DNA from: Alicyclobacillus_A sp963788285
GTDB taxonomy: Bacteria > Bacillota > Bacilli > Alicyclobacillales > Alicyclobacillaceae
Reading direction: 5' to 3'
DNA length: 64,000 nucleotides
Assembly (NCBI GenBank): GCA_963788285.1
Contig: CAWBGB010000006.1
Location: forward strand, 62,001-126,000
Positions 54,135 through 63,289 of this stretch are shown here, piece after piece. The translations under genes and the position numbers were made by a program. Numbering within the stretch: the first letter of the stretch is position 1; each line of letters opens with the position of its first letter. The notes beneath the pieces are model-generated. The model ran no database searches and was not told where the DNA came from. It saw only the letters and a list, made by a program, of their open reading frames with translations.

Positions 54135-54815
54135 ATGGTGCCTAAGCTTTTGGTTGCAGATGATGAACGTGACATTGTGTCTTTCATTAAAGAAGGTTTT
54201 CTCGATGAGGGGTATACCGTTTTGACCGCCTACGACGGACATCAGGCGATTGAAATGGCGAAGCAACACCCCGACCTGATTTTGTTGGATGTCATGATGC
54301 CGGGACCCGACGGATACGAAGTGTGTCAAGCCATTCGCGATATCGTTTCCTGTCCTATCGTGTTTCTAAGTGCAAGACACGCTGAAACGGATCGTATTCA
54401 CGGACTCGCTGTTGGTGGCGACGACTATTTGGTGAAACCGTTTAGCTTGAAAGAACTGAAGGCGAGGGTACATGCACATTTGCGAAGGGAGGCACGCGTC
54501 CGTTCGTTACCGGAGTCGTTGCTTCAATTCGGCAGTCTTGCCATTTCGATAAAGGACCGAGAAGTTACCATAAAGAATCAACCCGTTTCCATGACGCCAA
54601 AGGAATTCGATATCGTGCGACTGTTGGCGATGCATCCTGGGCAAGTCTTCTCCAAAGAGCAGATATATGACAAAATCTGGGGCCTTGAGGCGCATGGGGA
54701 CATTTCAACGGTTGCCGAACATATTAAAAACATCCGGGCTAAACTTTCTTCACACGCCCCCGAAGCACAGTGGATATCCACAGTTTGGGGGGTAGGCTAC
54801 AAGTGGGAAAGATGA
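54135..54815 (+). CDS. OmpR/PhoB-family response regulator
   Basis: A 226-residue two-domain regulator. The receiver domain has the acidic pair in VADDERDIV, the phosphoacceptor Asp52 in LILLDVMMPG, Ser79 and Lys101 in DDYLVKPFS. The C-terminal winged helix starts near residue 130 and includes TPKEFDIVRLLAMHPGQVFS and STVAEHIKNIRAKL. ATG 54135 is preceded by AGGATGATGG, a weak ribosome site. It overlaps the kinase start by four bases. Together with the kinase it probably senses envelope or drug stress and controls the RND pump downstream, on the basis of the shared operator. Confidence 0.93.
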   Translation: MVPKLLVADDERDIVSFIKEGFLDEGYTVLTAYDGHQAIEMAKQHPDLILLDVMMPGPDGYEVCQAIRDIVSCPIVFLSARHAETDRIHGLAVGGDDYLVKPFSLKELKARVHAHLRREARVRSLPESLLQFGSLAISIKDREVTIKNQPVSMTPKEFDIVRLLAMHPGQVFSKEQIYDKIWGLEAHGDISTVAEHIKNIRAKLSSHAPEAQWISTVWGVGYKWER

Positions 54816-56254
54816 AACGAGTGGAGCGTCTGTCACTTAAAGGACAGGTGATTGTAACACTGCTTTTGATTTTGTTGTCGAGTTGGCTGGCTACCGTGTT
54901 GACCTTTGGCGGAATGATGTTATGGGGGAGACTCACAGGCTCTTCTTACCATGATCTCGAACGGCAAATCTCTCAGTTTACCGCACAACAAGGCGTGCAA
55001 CTTCTAAATGTATCCGACAAACGAAATTTGGAACGAGTGTTACACGGCTTGCCTTATCAAGTGGTCAATGACCAAGGACAAATTCTTTATGGGTCGATTC
55101 AGACGCCGATATTACACAGTCGAATCGATTTGGTTCAACGAATGAATACAACGGAAATTCATGGACGATTGTTCTATATTCTGCAGTTCACCATCACTCG
55201 GTACCTTCCTGTATTTGACCACAATGGCGGTTTGCACGGAGCGCTCATTGTTCGGTACACGGTCAATGGATTTCCGACTCGTCCCTCAGTGCAAGGATGG
55301 ATGAGCTTTTTTTCGTTCCTGATTCCGCTCCTTCCATTTTTGTACTTTTGTCTGTTTAGTTATGTATTTGCAAAGTGGTTTGGGAAAAGAATCAATAAGC
55401 CACTACAGGTTTTGATGAAGGGTGCGCAAAGGATTCAACAGCAGGATCTTGATTTTGAGATTGAACCGACAGGACCCAACGAAATTAGGCAGGTATTGGT
55501 CGCCTTTGAAAACATGCGTGCAGCATTAAAGGATTCCTTGGTTCGGCAGTGGCAGATGGAAGAAGAGAGGAGACATATGATTGCTTCCATCTCACATGAT
55601 CTACGTACGCCATTAACCATTATTCAAGGACATGTTGAAAGTTTGTTGGACGGAGCGATGAAGCGCCCAGAACGACTCGAACGATACTTGCAGACCGTCA
55701 TGCACAACACCAAGCGAGTCATACAGCTCATCGAAGACATGCAAAAAGTAACGGAGGTCGAAAAGCCGGATTTTTCTTTGAATCCCATTCCAGTCGATGT
55801 ACGTAACTATTTAATAGAGTGGACAAGGGATTTTGAACTTCTCACATCCAGGGCGAGCATAAAGCTAAACGTTCATATCGCAGATTATCGCCACGAGGCA
55901 ACGACTATGGCCATTGATCCGGAACGTATTTCCCAGGTTCTCGACAATATTGCTTCGAACAGTATTCGCTTCACGCCTCCGGATGGAGTGATTACAATCC
56001 GCATAGAAATCGCCGAGCATACGGTGACAGTTGAGATTTCTGATACAGGGAAGGGATTTTCGAAAACAGACCTTGAGCACATGTTTGACCGGTTTTACCA
56101 AGGGGATGCCTCTCGTTCTGAGATTGGACACAGCGGACTTGGACTTTACACGGCCAAAACCCTGGTTGAGAAGCACGGGGGAACCATTACTGCTGGAAAT
56201 AATCCGGAAGGCGGGGCATACGTTCGATTCACGATTATCGAGATAACCCAATAA
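54812..56254 (+). CDS. Sensor histidine kinase
   Basis: A 480-residue membrane kinase. Two helices (about 14-36 and 163-187) flank a 125-residue extracellular sensor domain of no recognised type. A HAMP linker follows (KRINKPLQVLMKGAQRIQQQ). HisKA has the phospho-His262 in ASISHDLRTPLTIIQGH. The ATPase domain shows the N box DNIASNSIRFTPP and the G boxes DTGKGFSKTDL and GHSGLGLYTAKTLVEKHGG. ATG 54812 overlaps the regulator stop, so the pair is coupled. The frame is open to 54770 inside the regulator gene. Confidence 0.93.
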   Translation: MKRVERLSLKGQVIVTLLLILLSSWLATVLTFGGMMLWGRLTGSSYHDLERQISQFTAQQGVQLLNVSDKRNLERVLHGLPYQVVNDQGQILYGSIQTPILHSRIDLVQRMNTTEIHGRLFYILQFTITRYLPVFDHNGGLHGALIVRYTVNGFPTRPSVQGWMSFFSFLIPLLPFLYFCLFSYVFAKWFGKRINKPLQVLMKGAQRIQQQDLDFEIEPTGPNEIRQVLVAFENMRAALKDSLVRQWQMEEERRHMIASISHDLRTPLTIIQGHVESLLDGAMKRPERLERYLQTVMHNTKRVIQLIEDMQKVTEVEKPDFSLNPIPVDVRNYLIEWTRDFELLTSRASIKLNVHIADYRHEATTMAIDPERISQVLDNIASNSIRFTPPDGVITIRIEIAEHTVTVEISDTGKGFSKTDLEHMFDRFYQGDASRSEIGHSGLGLYTAKTLVEKHGGTITAGNNPEGGAYVRFTIIEITQ

Positions 56255-56265
56255 AACGTGTTGTC

Positions 56266-56297
56266 TTTATAAATTCTTGATAATCATCCGTTAGGAT
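56266..56297 (+). promoter_or_regulatory. Tandem-repeat operator and -10 box of the RND pump gene
   Basis: TTTATAAATTCTTGATAA (56266-56283) is identical in 17 of 18 positions to the site before the response regulator, and TAGGAT (56292-56297) lies at the same nine-base distance from TTGATA. The start codon of the pump is 66 bp further on. Confidence 0.7.
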
Positions 56298-56363
56298 TTC
56301 AGTTAGGCAGATTCCGCTGACCTTATACAACATCTAATAAAGGGAAAGGGTGTCTCGCGAAGC

Positions 56364-59300
56364 ATGCGCTTTTTAACCCAATTTTCTTTACGCAATCCGG
56401 TTGCGATAGTTATTCTCGTTCTACTCGTCGCAATCGGTGGTATTTTGTCGGCCTTTGGATTGAACGAAGAGCTTATGCCAGACATGTCTATTCCTATCAT
56501 ATCTATCATGACGACCTATCCTGGTGCGTCACCGAGCCAGGTTGCAACGGACGTCACGACACCGATTGAAAAGGCGCTGAACGGTGCACAGCACGTACAG
56601 ACTATCACGTCTACGTCCGTCGCGAACGTATCACAAATCGAGCTTCAACTCGACATGAATGCGGATCTGAACTCCGTTGAACAAAACGTGGAACAATTAT
56701 TGAATCAGGTCCAGTTGCCAACGACGGCAGGGAAACCAACCGTGCAGTCTTTCTCGTTTAGCAATACGCCTGTACTGGAGTTCACCGTCTCGTCAACCAA
56801 ATTGTCGAGCGAACAACTGAAAAACGTAGTGAATAACACAGTAATTCCTTCGCTGCAGGGCATCTCCGGTGTAGCGACCGTGAGTGCAGCAGGCGCGGAT
56901 CCAGATAACGTCGTCATTCAGTTCGACCCAGCCAAACTCACTCAATACAATTTGACGTTGCAACAGGTGTTGCAGGACTTGCAAAGCGACAATGCATCAA
57001 CGCCGCTTGGAACAGTGACAGCGCAAGGCAAGGAACAGCCAGTTCAATTGAATGCGACCATCAAGTCGCTGGATGACATTCGGAATCTCCAAATTGGTAT
57101 ACCGTCCAATCCGGCAGCGAGCATGCAAAAGGCGCTCGGAAATAGTTTAAGTCGAATGGGGCAATCCATTGGGCAAGTGGCGCAGGGCGTTGGTCAGCTC
57201 GGTCAAAGCTTGGGTGTTGTTCAGGCAGAGAATAAGCTTCTGATGTCTTTGCAGCAGATCCAAGGGCAGATTTTCGGCGCAGAGCTTGCTTTAAATCAAC
57301 AAATGGCGATGCCTCAGCAGAAACAAAATCAACAAGCTATTGAAAAATTAGAAAATGAAATTCGTGCTCTGGAAGGCGCGCAAAAGCAGCTTCAACAGCA
57401 ATTAACCCAACTGGAGTCGAAGATGCTAGCATCGTCTGATTCGATGTCCTCAGCGCGGAAACCCACAGTGCAACCGTCGACGACGACCAGTACCACAAGT
57501 ACACAGTCGTCCACGCTACAGACCATTCCGCTTTCCGATATTGCGACAGTGTCCATGCAACCGCCGGTTGACAGTTCTATCAATCGTACGAACGGACAGC
57601 CTAGTATTTTGGTTACTGTTACCAAAACGGAGGATGCAAACACAGTGGCGGTGGTACAAGCCGTCAACAAGGAACTCGCTTCTTTAAAGAACGAGTTACC
57701 CAGTGGCGTTCACATCGTCCCGCTGTTTGATTCCTCGCAAATGATCAAGGCGTCAGTGAACGGGGTGCTACGTGAGGCCATTTTAGGTGCCATTTTCGCA
57801 GTGCTTGTCATCCTGCTGTTTCTTAGGAATGCGTTGACAACGCTTGTTGCTATTGTGTCGATCCCAATTTCCATCCTGACATCCATCATATTACTGAGCC
57901 GATTCGGTATCACGCTCAACATCATGACGCTTGGTGGGCTTGCGGTAGCGACCGGACGTGTCGTGGACGATAGCATCGTCGTGATTGAAAACATCTATCG
58001 GGCTTGGAAAAACGGCTTAGGGTACGGTAAGAAGTTAGTGCTATACGGAACATCCGAAGTTGGAAAAGCGATTTTGTCTTCCACTTTGGCGACGATTGCC
58101 GTGTTCCTGCCGCTGGGCATGGTGGGTGGCATCGTAGGGAAGATCTTTTTCCCATTCGCGCTGACAGTGGTTTGCTCGTTGGCTTCTTCACTCATCGTTG
58201 CCTTGACCGTTGTGCCGATGCTCGCATGGTTGTTTGTCGTTCATAAACCTCTAAAGGGCACAGTGTATGATTGGTTGAATGGTGAAGATGACACCGATGG
58301 GGCACTTCATCCGAGCCTTGTGGAGGGTTCCACAAGCTCATCGGAGCTTTCCGGTAACCATTTCGTAGCCGCAACTGTGGCACAACGTCCGTGGCAGAAA
58401 CGGTACCAGTCAATTCTCAATTGGTGCTTGAACCACAAAGTGTGGGTGATTCTCGGTACAACCGTTGCATTCGTGGCTTCCCTTGCAGTGCTGCCGTTCG
58501 TCGGGAGTACCTTCATCCAGAACTCCATGCAACAAATGGCAACCGTCTCCATAACCATGCCGGTCGGAACGCCGCTGAATGTCACGGATTCGAAGGCAAA
58601 ACAAGTTGAGCAAGTACTGAAACAGGATGCATCACAGATTCAACAGATCAACACATCTGTGGGCAGTGACTCAAATGGATTTGAGTCCGGTCCATCAGGA
58701 ACCAACGTGGCGCAACTCAACATCGCGCTGAAGCCAACAACAGATGTCAACGAATTCTTGGCACAAGTACGCAAGCAAACCGCAAACCTGGCAGCCGGTG
58801 GCACAACAATTCAGGTGAAAGGACAGATGACGGGAGGCGGTGGCACTACGTTTGACATCGTCGTTACCGGCTCAAGCGATGCTGCAATTCAGCAAGCCGC
58901 AACACAAATTTCGGATCGTTTGAAGAACTTCCCGGGATTGGCGAATGTACAAAGCAATTTGTCCCAGACGCAACCTGAAATAAGCATTGTCCCAAATTCA
59001 ACAGACGCAGCAAAGTACGGCCTGACAGCACAAGAAATTGCCAGTGAAGTGCGCGACTACATGTCGCAACAAAACATCGGCACCGTGAACTTGAATGGGC
59101 AAACGTACAACTTGAACGTGACACTCAAGAGTGCTACTGACTTGAACGATTTGTCCGCAATCCGTCAGCTTCCGATTAGCACATCGACGGGTCAAACCAT
59201 CACGATCGGCGATGTCGCCAGCGTAAACAGTGTTCAAACTCCGACGTCCATTTTGCACGAAAATGGCCAGCCGTATGCCGAGATCACGGCGGATTACACG

Positions 59301-59945
59301 ACGCAGAACACTAACAAGACCTTGATGAGCGCAATGAAAACCATCAAGTCGCTAAACCTGCCCTCTGGCGTCCAAGTCGAACAATCGTCCTCCGCGATGC
59401 AGCAAAGTCAGAGTTTCACCCAACTCATCGAGGCGATTCTTGTGGCGGTTGGCATCGTGTACATTGTGATGCTCGTGTTGTTCGGAGAATGGTCGGCGCC
59501 TTTTGCGATTCTGTTCTCCATGCCAGTCGCTTTGATTGGGGCTTTCTTTGGTACCTTTATCGCTCAGGTTCCGCTCAGCGTGTCTTCGCTCATTGGAATT
59601 TTGATGTTGATGGGTATCGTCGTCACCAACGCCATCGTTTTGATTCATCGGGTTGAGCAACAACGCCAACTTGGATTGAGTGTGCGCGAGGCGTTGTTGG
59701 AAGCAGGAACGACGCGACTTCGTCCGATTTTGATGACGGCAATCGCTACCATCTGCGCACTGATTCCTTTGGCGGCAGGTGCATCAGAATCGGTTCTTAT
59801 CTCGCAAGGACTTGCAGTCGTCGTCATCGGCGGTTTGGTCACGTCGACCATCTTGACCTTGTGCATTGTGCCGCTGGTTTACGAATTACTGCACTTGCGT
59901 ACACATCGCAGGGAGATGAAGCAAAGCGCTGTGATGCAAGGATAA
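56364..59945 (+). CDS. RND efflux pump permease (SwrC/AcrB family) with coiled-coil insert
   Basis: A 1193-residue inner-membrane proton antiporter with twelve helices in two repeats. The first repeat opens FSLRNPVAIVILVLLVAIGG. The proton relay aspartates lie in GGLAVATGRVVDDSIVVIEN. The second half has GILMLMGIVVTNAIVLIHRV. It is about 130 residues longer than Bacillus SwrC. The surplus lies mainly in the first periplasmic domain at residues about 250-390, where a Gln-rich helical coiled coil (QQAIEKLENEIRALEGAQKQ) and a Ser/Thr-rich stretch occur. Substrate unknown, lipopeptides or drugs likely. No adaptor gene is adjacent. Confidence 0.93.
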   Translation: MRFLTQFSLRNPVAIVILVLLVAIGGILSAFGLNEELMPDMSIPIISIMTTYPGASPSQVATDVTTPIEKALNGAQHVQTITSTSVANVSQIELQLDMNADLNSVEQNVEQLLNQVQLPTTAGKPTVQSFSFSNTPVLEFTVSSTKLSSEQLKNVVNNTVIPSLQGISGVATVSAAGADPDNVVIQFDPAKLTQYNLTLQQVLQDLQSDNASTPLGTVTAQGKEQPVQLNATIKSLDDIRNLQIGIPSNPAASMQKALGNSLSRMGQSIGQVAQGVGQLGQSLGVVQAENKLLMSLQQIQGQIFGAELALNQQMAMPQQKQNQQAIEKLENEIRALEGAQKQLQQQLTQLESKMLASSDSMSSARKPTVQPSTTTSTTSTQSSTLQTIPLSDIATVSMQPPVDSSINRTNGQPSILVTVTKTEDANTVAVVQAVNKELASLKNELPSGVHIVPLFDSSQMIKASVNGVLREAILGAIFAVLVILLFLRNALTTLVAIVSIPISILTSIILLSRFGITLNIMTLGGLAVATGRVVDDSIVVIENIYRAWKNGLGYGKKLVLYGTSEVGKAILSSTLATIAVFLPLGMVGGIVGKIFFPFALTVVCSLASSLIVALTVVPMLAWLFVVHKPLKGTVYDWLNGEDDTDGALHPSLVEGSTSSSELSGNHFVAATVAQRPWQKRYQSILNWCLNHKVWVILGTTVAFVASLAVLPFVGSTFIQNSMQQMATVSITMPVGTPLNVTDSKAKQVEQVLKQDASQIQQINTSVGSDSNGFESGPSGTNVAQLNIALKPTTDVNEFLAQVRKQTANLAAGGTTIQVKGQMTGGGGTTFDIVVTGSSDAAIQQAATQISDRLKNFPGLANVQSNLSQTQPEISIVPNSTDAAKYGLTAQEIASEVRDYMSQQNIGTVNLNGQTYNLNVTLKSATDLNDLSAIRQLPISTSTGQTITIGDVASVNSVQTPTSILHENGQPYAEITADYTTQNTNKTLMSAMKTIKSLNLPSGVQVEQSSSAMQQSQSFTQLIEAILVAVGIVYIVMLVLFGEWSAPFAILFSMPVALIGAFFGTFIAQVPLSVSSLIGILMLMGIVVTNAIVLIHRVEQQRQLGLSVREALLEAGTTRLRPILMTAIATICALIPLAAGASESVLISQGLAVVVIGGLVTSTILTLCIVPLVYELLHLRTHRREMKQSAVMQG

Positions 59946-59970
59946 AGACTGGCTATCGGGCGCGAAACGA

Positions 59971-60004
59971 ACAAGGGGCTGCTATAGGGCAGCCCCTTGT
60001 TTGT
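59971..60004 (+). terminator. Terminator of the RND pump gene
   Basis: ACAAGGGGCTGC (59971-59982) and GCAGCCCCTTGT (59989-60000) are a perfect 12-bp stem with a six-base loop, followed by TTGT. Confidence 0.8.
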
Positions 60005-60175
60005 CGTACGGCAACCATCGACGCAGATCCCTTCTTCGATCACGCTAAATGACAGCGCTTTCCAAAAATTTTCCTGATATCTATGTAAAGATAACTAACA
60101 TAATCCGTTGACCGATCCGCCCTTTCTCGCGTATTGTGTAAACAAATATTCCGAATAATCGCGGGAGGGAACAGA

Positions 60176-61597
60176 ATGAATGCATTAAAGCGTGGATTTG
60201 GGGTGGCCGCGGTAGTAGCTTTCTTGGTTTCATGTATTCCAAATGTCATATTTGCTAACACATCAACTCCGGCTGTGAGTGGAGCGGACACAGCTTGGGT
60301 GCTCGTCAGTTCTGCCCTTGTCCTCATCATGACGCCCGGTGTCGCGTTCTTTTACGGGGGACTGGTACGCAAGAAAAACGTCATCACCACTATGTTCCAA
60401 GCATTTGCGGTCATCTTAATTGTGTCGTTACAATGGGTGTTGTTCGGCTACAGTCTTGCTTTCGGACCTGATATAGGTCATGTCATTGGTGGATTGCAGA
60501 ATGTTTTGTTTCATGGAGTAGGTGCTGCTCCGAACTCCAACTACAGTGGCACCATTCCAAGCATGGTGTTTGGCATATTCCAGCTGATGTTTGCCATCAT
60601 TACGCCCGCTCTGATCATTGGCGGATTGGCGGAGCGTGTAAAGTTCTCCTCGTTTCTGCTGTTCACCGTGTTGTGGGCGACGTTCATTTACGATCCCCTC
60701 GCACACTGGGTCTGGGGCGCCGGTGGATGGCTGCACAACCTAGGCGTCCTGGACTTCGCGGGTGGAACCGTAGTTCACATCAGCTCCGGTGTCGCGGGGC
60801 TAGTCGCAGCACTTTACATGGGAAAACGCGCGGAGCACGGGACCGGGGCCATTCGAGCACACAACGTTCCACTGGTACTCTTAGGAACAACGCTCTTGTG
60901 GTTCGGTTGGTTTGGATTTAACGCAGGGAGCTCCTTGGGTGCAAATGGCCTGGCTGCGGTTGCCTTCCTCACCACCAATACGGCTACGGCTGCTGCCGCG
61001 CTGGGGTGGATGCTGGTGGAACGCATTCGCACAGGGCACGTAACGCTGGTGGGAGCCTGTGCGGGCGCGGTCGCTGGACTGGTGGCTATTACACCAGCCG
61101 CTGGTTTTGTTACACCTGGGGCGTCCATCGTCATCGGTTTTCTAGGAGGCGTGTTATGCTACCTCGCATCCACGTTCATGAAGGCGAAACTGGGCTATGA
61201 CGACGCACTGGACGCATTTGGAGGTCACGGTATCGGTGGCACATGGGGTGCGCTGGCCACGGGGTTGTTTGCAACAACCGCTGTGAATTCAGCAGGAGGC
61301 AACGGCCTGTTTGCCGGACATCCCCAACAGGTCTTGGTGCAGCTCGCAGGGATTGCGGTCACGTGGGTATTTTCCGGCGTGGGCACGTACATTCTCATTA
61401 AATTGGTTGATGTCCTGATGGGCTTTCGCGTCACTCGGGAGGAAGAACTGTTGGGACTGGACCTCATCTTACACAACGAAGCAGCTTATCCGGAGACGTT
61501 ATCGGTGGGCGAGCTGACGGGCATTTTGACCGAGGAGAAAGTGGTGGATCTAAGACAGTCATCCACCGTTGCAGACGGCGCTCGTCAATCGCTGTAG
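60176..61597 (+). CDS. amt: Ammonium transporter (Amt family)
   Basis: A 473-residue ammonium channel with a cleaved signal-like first helix (MNALKRGFGVAAVVAFLVSC) and eleven transmembrane helices. Family motifs are FFYGGLVRKKNVITTMFQAF, DFAGGTVVHISSGVAGLVAA with the first pore histidine, and DALDAFGGHGIGGTWGALAT with the second pore histidine. ATG 60176 follows GGGAGGGAACAG. No glnK/glnB gene lies next to it, although Amt is usually paired with a PII protein. The C-terminal tail of about 55 residues is longer than usual. Confidence 0.95.
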   Translation: MNALKRGFGVAAVVAFLVSCIPNVIFANTSTPAVSGADTAWVLVSSALVLIMTPGVAFFYGGLVRKKNVITTMFQAFAVILIVSLQWVLFGYSLAFGPDIGHVIGGLQNVLFHGVGAAPNSNYSGTIPSMVFGIFQLMFAIITPALIIGGLAERVKFSSFLLFTVLWATFIYDPLAHWVWGAGGWLHNLGVLDFAGGTVVHISSGVAGLVAALYMGKRAEHGTGAIRAHNVPLVLLGTTLLWFGWFGFNAGSSLGANGLAAVAFLTTNTATAAAALGWMLVERIRTGHVTLVGACAGAVAGLVAITPAAGFVTPGASIVIGFLGGVLCYLASTFMKAKLGYDDALDAFGGHGIGGTWGALATGLFATTAVNSAGGNGLFAGHPQQVLVQLAGIAVTWVFSGVGTYILIKLVDVLMGFRVTREEELLGLDLILHNEAAYPETLSVGELTGILTEEKVVDLRQSSTVADGARQSL

Positions 61598-61658
61598 TGG
61601 GGTTGGGGCATCGTCGACATCAACACGGCTTAACGTATTCAGGTCGGACTTTGAAAAG

Positions 61659-61700
61659 ACACTCTGTGTCCATTTCATGGGGCACAGAGTGTTTCGTTTG
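61659..61700 (+). terminator. Terminator of amt
   Basis: ACACTCTGTG (61659-61668) and CACAGAGTGT (61683-61692) form a 10-bp stem followed by TTCGTTTG. Confidence 0.75.
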
Positions 61701-61754
61701 TCACGTGAGCAAGGTCAGTCGGCATAACGCGCCACGTAATGATGGCTCGAAACG

Positions 61755-61931
61755 CTATCGCTTGTCGAGGCTAAACTGCCGTATGTATTCCCGAAGTGCA
61801 TCCACCTGCGCCTTGCTGGGTGGAGCAGGACAGTCGCGAGACAGGCGGCGTTTCTGCTCGGCCAAGACTCGCTGTGCAAATGCATCAGGCGCTCGCTTGA
61901 AGTGAAGCACAACGTCACCCCCAAATCTCAT
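61755..61931 (-). CDS. Possible small basic protein
   Basis: A 58-codon frame from ATG 61931 reads a charged, helical protein (VVLHFKRAPDAFAQRVLAEQ, then PSKAQVDALREYIRQFSL). No ribosome site is clear and the family is unknown. Composition is protein-like, and it lies in line behind another small frame and a membrane-protein gene on the same strand. Treat as tentative. Confidence 0.4.
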   Translation of the reverse strand: MRFGGDVVLHFKRAPDAFAQRVLAEQKRRLSRDCPAPPSKAQVDALREYIRQFSLDKR

Positions 61932-61975
61932 GTGTATGATGAAGGCGACCGGTTATGCTTGTCCGTGGGCCAACA

Positions 61976-62119
61976 TTACGCGCGAGCCGCGTTGAGCATC
62001 GCTTTGACGTAGTCTTTGTAACTTTGAGAAGGGGACGTGTTGACTTCGCGTACCTTACCTTGGACCGCCTTGACAATGGCGTCGGCGGCTTTGGAATCTT
62101 TGTCTTTTACGATTAACAA
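61976..62119 (-). CDS. Possible 47-residue small protein
   Basis: TTG 62119 stands nine bases behind a perfect AAGGAGG. The protein is charged and helical (VKDKDSKAADAIVKAVQGKV, then SYKDYVKAMLNAARA). The family is unknown. Its ribosome site is the main support. It follows the membrane-protein gene on the same strand by 23 bp, so it may be its operon partner. Confidence 0.5.
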   Translation of the reverse strand: MLIVKDKDSKAADAIVKAVQGKVREVNTSPSQSYKDYVKAMLNAARA

Positions 62120-62142
62120 CCCATCGTGCCTCCTTCCTCGGT

Positions 62143-63129
62143 CTATGATAGCACACCTTGTAAATACGCGTGATAGGCGATGGCCAATTCGCGTTGCACA
62201 ATTGTCTGATCTTCAAACATAGCGAGGCAGACCTGCCAGAAGTGTTCGTACTCCGACGGGCTGATGATCCTATCCCGGAAGAAGCTGGTCACCACATAGG
62301 CGTGGCCGAGCGCTTCCAATCGGTAAGCGATGGCGCATGAGCCTTGCTCGAGGTCTGCCCAGTAGAGACCGTCTTCGCCGTCTACGGCCTTCAGCGTGAG
62401 GGCGTAGGCGTGGGGTTCCAGTTGGTCGTAGACCGGATCGAACACGTCTTCGACAGAAGTGAAATACATATCTGAATAGTCTTCGAATTTATAATACAGC
62501 GCGCCCACCATGGACATCAGCGCGTGGTACACAAAATCTTCGTCGTTAGGGTACTGGATGCGGAATTGCCGCAGCACGTGACGCGACTCTTCGCGGTGTA
62601 CCTCAATCAACGCCTGCGCGAAGCGGGCCTCACTGCGCCATGCATCGTGCAGCAGTTGCTCTTGCTTTTGCAGGCCAACGTCGTACGTTTTCAGGGAATC
62701 TGGCAACAATCCCTGAATGAGCGGGAGTGACACGATAGACACGAGAATTTTGCCCATGGCCAAGCAGAGAATGATGTAGAACGGAACCGCCAGCAAGACG
62801 GGGATCTCAACATGTCCAAAATGTGTGGTTGCTGGGTTTCGAGCGATAAACGCGCCAAACCAAACACAACCGGCGTTGAACAGCCACCACCCTATTCTAT
62901 GCGTGAGACGTTCGTGAAGTTTGCGAAATACGCTATAAACAGAAGCGACAAGCAGGAAAGCGACGACCCAAACCGTTGGTGCCAGCCAACTGGACGTTCG
63001 CGCTGAAGGACGGGAGATATTCAACACAAGGGCGCCGACGCCAAGCAGAATGACGACCACAGCGCCAAGAATCCCTGCGGAGGCAACGCGGTGTTGGTAA
63101 AACGCGCGTATGAACCTCGTGCGGATCAT
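62143..63129 (-). CDS. Membrane protein of unknown function
   Basis: A 328-residue protein with four hydrophobic helices in the first 140 residues (for example ASAGILGAVVVILLGVGALV and VPFYIILCLAMGKILVSIVS), then a soluble 185-residue C-terminal domain. That domain is helical, with LKTYDVGLQKQEQLLHDAWR and later GLYWADLEQGSCAIAYRLEA. I do not recognise a family. ATG 63129 is set by the strong ACAAGGAGGTGG before it; the frame is open to 63240 without a ribosome site. It is divergent from the YiiX-like gene. Confidence 0.75.
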   Translation of the reverse strand: MIRTRFIRAFYQHRVASAGILGAVVVILLGVGALVLNISRPSARTSSWLAPTVWVVAFLLVASVYSVFRKLHERLTHRIGWWLFNAGCVWFGAFIARNPATTHFGHVEIPVLLAVPFYIILCLAMGKILVSIVSLPLIQGLLPDSLKTYDVGLQKQEQLLHDAWRSEARFAQALIEVHREESRHVLRQFRIQYPNDEDFVYHALMSMVGALYYKFEDYSDMYFTSVEDVFDPVYDQLEPHAYALTLKAVDGEDGLYWADLEQGSCAIAYRLEALGHAYVVTSFFRDRIISPSEYEHFWQVCLAMFEDQTIVQRELAIAYHAYLQGVLS

Positions 63130-63289
63130 CCAACCACCTCCTTGTACTTTCATCTTAGTCGTCAACGTCGGGCCTGTATACCGCCATCTACAATTCCATC
63201 TATGATTTGCGCGCATGGTCACGTGGGAAAAGGCACACACTCCGGGTAACGGCGCACGGGCTGAGTCGTAGGTTAAATGGGGTTGTCAC

